64,000 nt of DNA from Microglena sp. YARC (taxonomy: Eukaryota; Chlorophyta; Chlorophyceae; Chlamydomonadales; Chlamydomonadaceae): assembly GCA_022414725.1 (NCBI GenBank), contig CM039463.1:28657569-28721568 (forward strand), written 5' to 3'. The notes beneath the pieces are model-generated. The model did no database searches and was not told the DNA's origin. It worked only from the letters and a program-made list of their open reading frames with translations. Below, one piece after another: positions 63,511 to 64,000 of this stretch. Each line of letters begins with the position of its first letter. Within the stretch, counting starts at the first letter, position 1. The translations under genes and the position numbers were made by a program.

Positions 63511-63797
63511 AAAGCAACCATGTAATTCCTGCACATCACCAATGCATTTTGTTTAGCTGGAAAGGTATTTCTCCCCAGGAGGTGGGTCTCCCTACACAAT
63601 TACTTCCCAAACCAGCGGCACCAAGGATTCAGGTCGAATGGTGTTGCCACTCCTACAAAAGAGTGTGCGCACTTAGGGCTTGTCATGTGTGGAGATACCG
63701 AACCTCGACCAAACGAACATTCACCACTACCCCTATTAGAGCTTACAAGCCTTGTGCCCAATGGATGCGTCCGCTATGTCTGTACACCACCAATGCA

Positions 63798-63923
63798 TTA
63801 GATCTTGCAAGCCTCTTGTCCAATGGATGCGTCCGCCAGGTCTTTAAAAACCTTCAAGAAATCATCCAGATGGTAATCCAAAGAGCCGGCTTCAGCAGGC
63901 TGTATGCCTGGGATGGCCAACAC
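63798..63923 (-). CDS. Probable terminal exon of an unrecognised minus-strand gene
   Basis: After 'accatgcag' the frame reads VLAIPGIQPAEAGSLDYHLD, DFLKVFKDLADASIGQEACK, I and stop. Composition looks coding, and the acceptor is good. As in the other genes, its 3' edge is copied downstream (63730-63775) and words from its start (cagcctgc.gaa) recur upstream at 63978-63998. No family recognised; the rest of the gene lies beyond the window. Confidence 0.45.
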   Translation of the reverse strand: MLAIPGIQPAEAGSLDYHLDDFLKVFKDLADASIGQEACKI

Positions 63924-64000
63924 CTGCATGGTAGACATGTGTGTGACTGGTAGGGCAGGGCAGGGCAGGGCAGTACAGGTTTCGGCAGGCTGCATGCCTA

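Overview
The window is nuclear DNA from a photosynthetic eukaryote, most likely a green alga (chlorophyte). Three things support this. It carries a nuclear, spliced gene for a plastid-type ribosomal protein L22 with an N-terminal transit-like extension. It has interstitial plant-type telomere repeats (CCCTAAA). Its genes resemble green-plant versions of AIP2 and RIO1. Introns are GT-AG with long simple-sequence content, and poly-C/poly-G runs are common. The species cannot be named from the sequence; a repeat-rich, intron-rich chlorophyte of the Dunaliella/Chlamydomonadales kind is only a guess.

Layout. 1-3.5 kb: intergenic DNA with poly-C/G runs and a TATA-like box. 3556-30667 (+): an AIP2-like RING-H2 E3 ubiquitin ligase gene, 10 exons, about 384 aa, with only about 1.15 kb of coding sequence in 27 kb. 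32532-40138 (-): plastid ribosomal protein uL22, 5 exons, 208 aa. 40570-59533 (+): RIO1 atypical kinase, 9 exons, about 850 aa, diverging from the L22 gene across 431 bp. 59.5-63.8 kb: a mosaic of dispersed elements. 63798-63923 (-): probably the last exon of a fourth gene. An old tyrosine-recombinase/PHD-finger mobile element lies inside an AIP2-like intron at 13.4-14.3 kb.

The most striking property is how the introns are built. In all three genes, on both strands, almost every intron contains tandem copies of the neighbouring exon edge. Copies of an exon's start plus its acceptor lie upstream of the real exon. Copies of an exon's end plus its donor lie downstream. These ladders contain from 1 to about 20 decoy splice sites, and the copies decay away from the true exon. 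One exon end is also copied in inverted orientation about 7 kb away.

On top of this lie short non-autonomous elements. These include hAT-like MITEs with 8-bp target duplications, a Harbinger-like element inserted in a telomere repeat with a TAA duplication, a SINE-like family, and at least six further dispersed families. One dispersed repeat has become part of the RIO1 coding sequence.

The RIO1 reading frame is interrupted by a few single-base or two-base insertions. Together with ragged minisatellite units, these look like long-read assembly errors, though real decay is not excluded. All reading was by eye; no database search was run.
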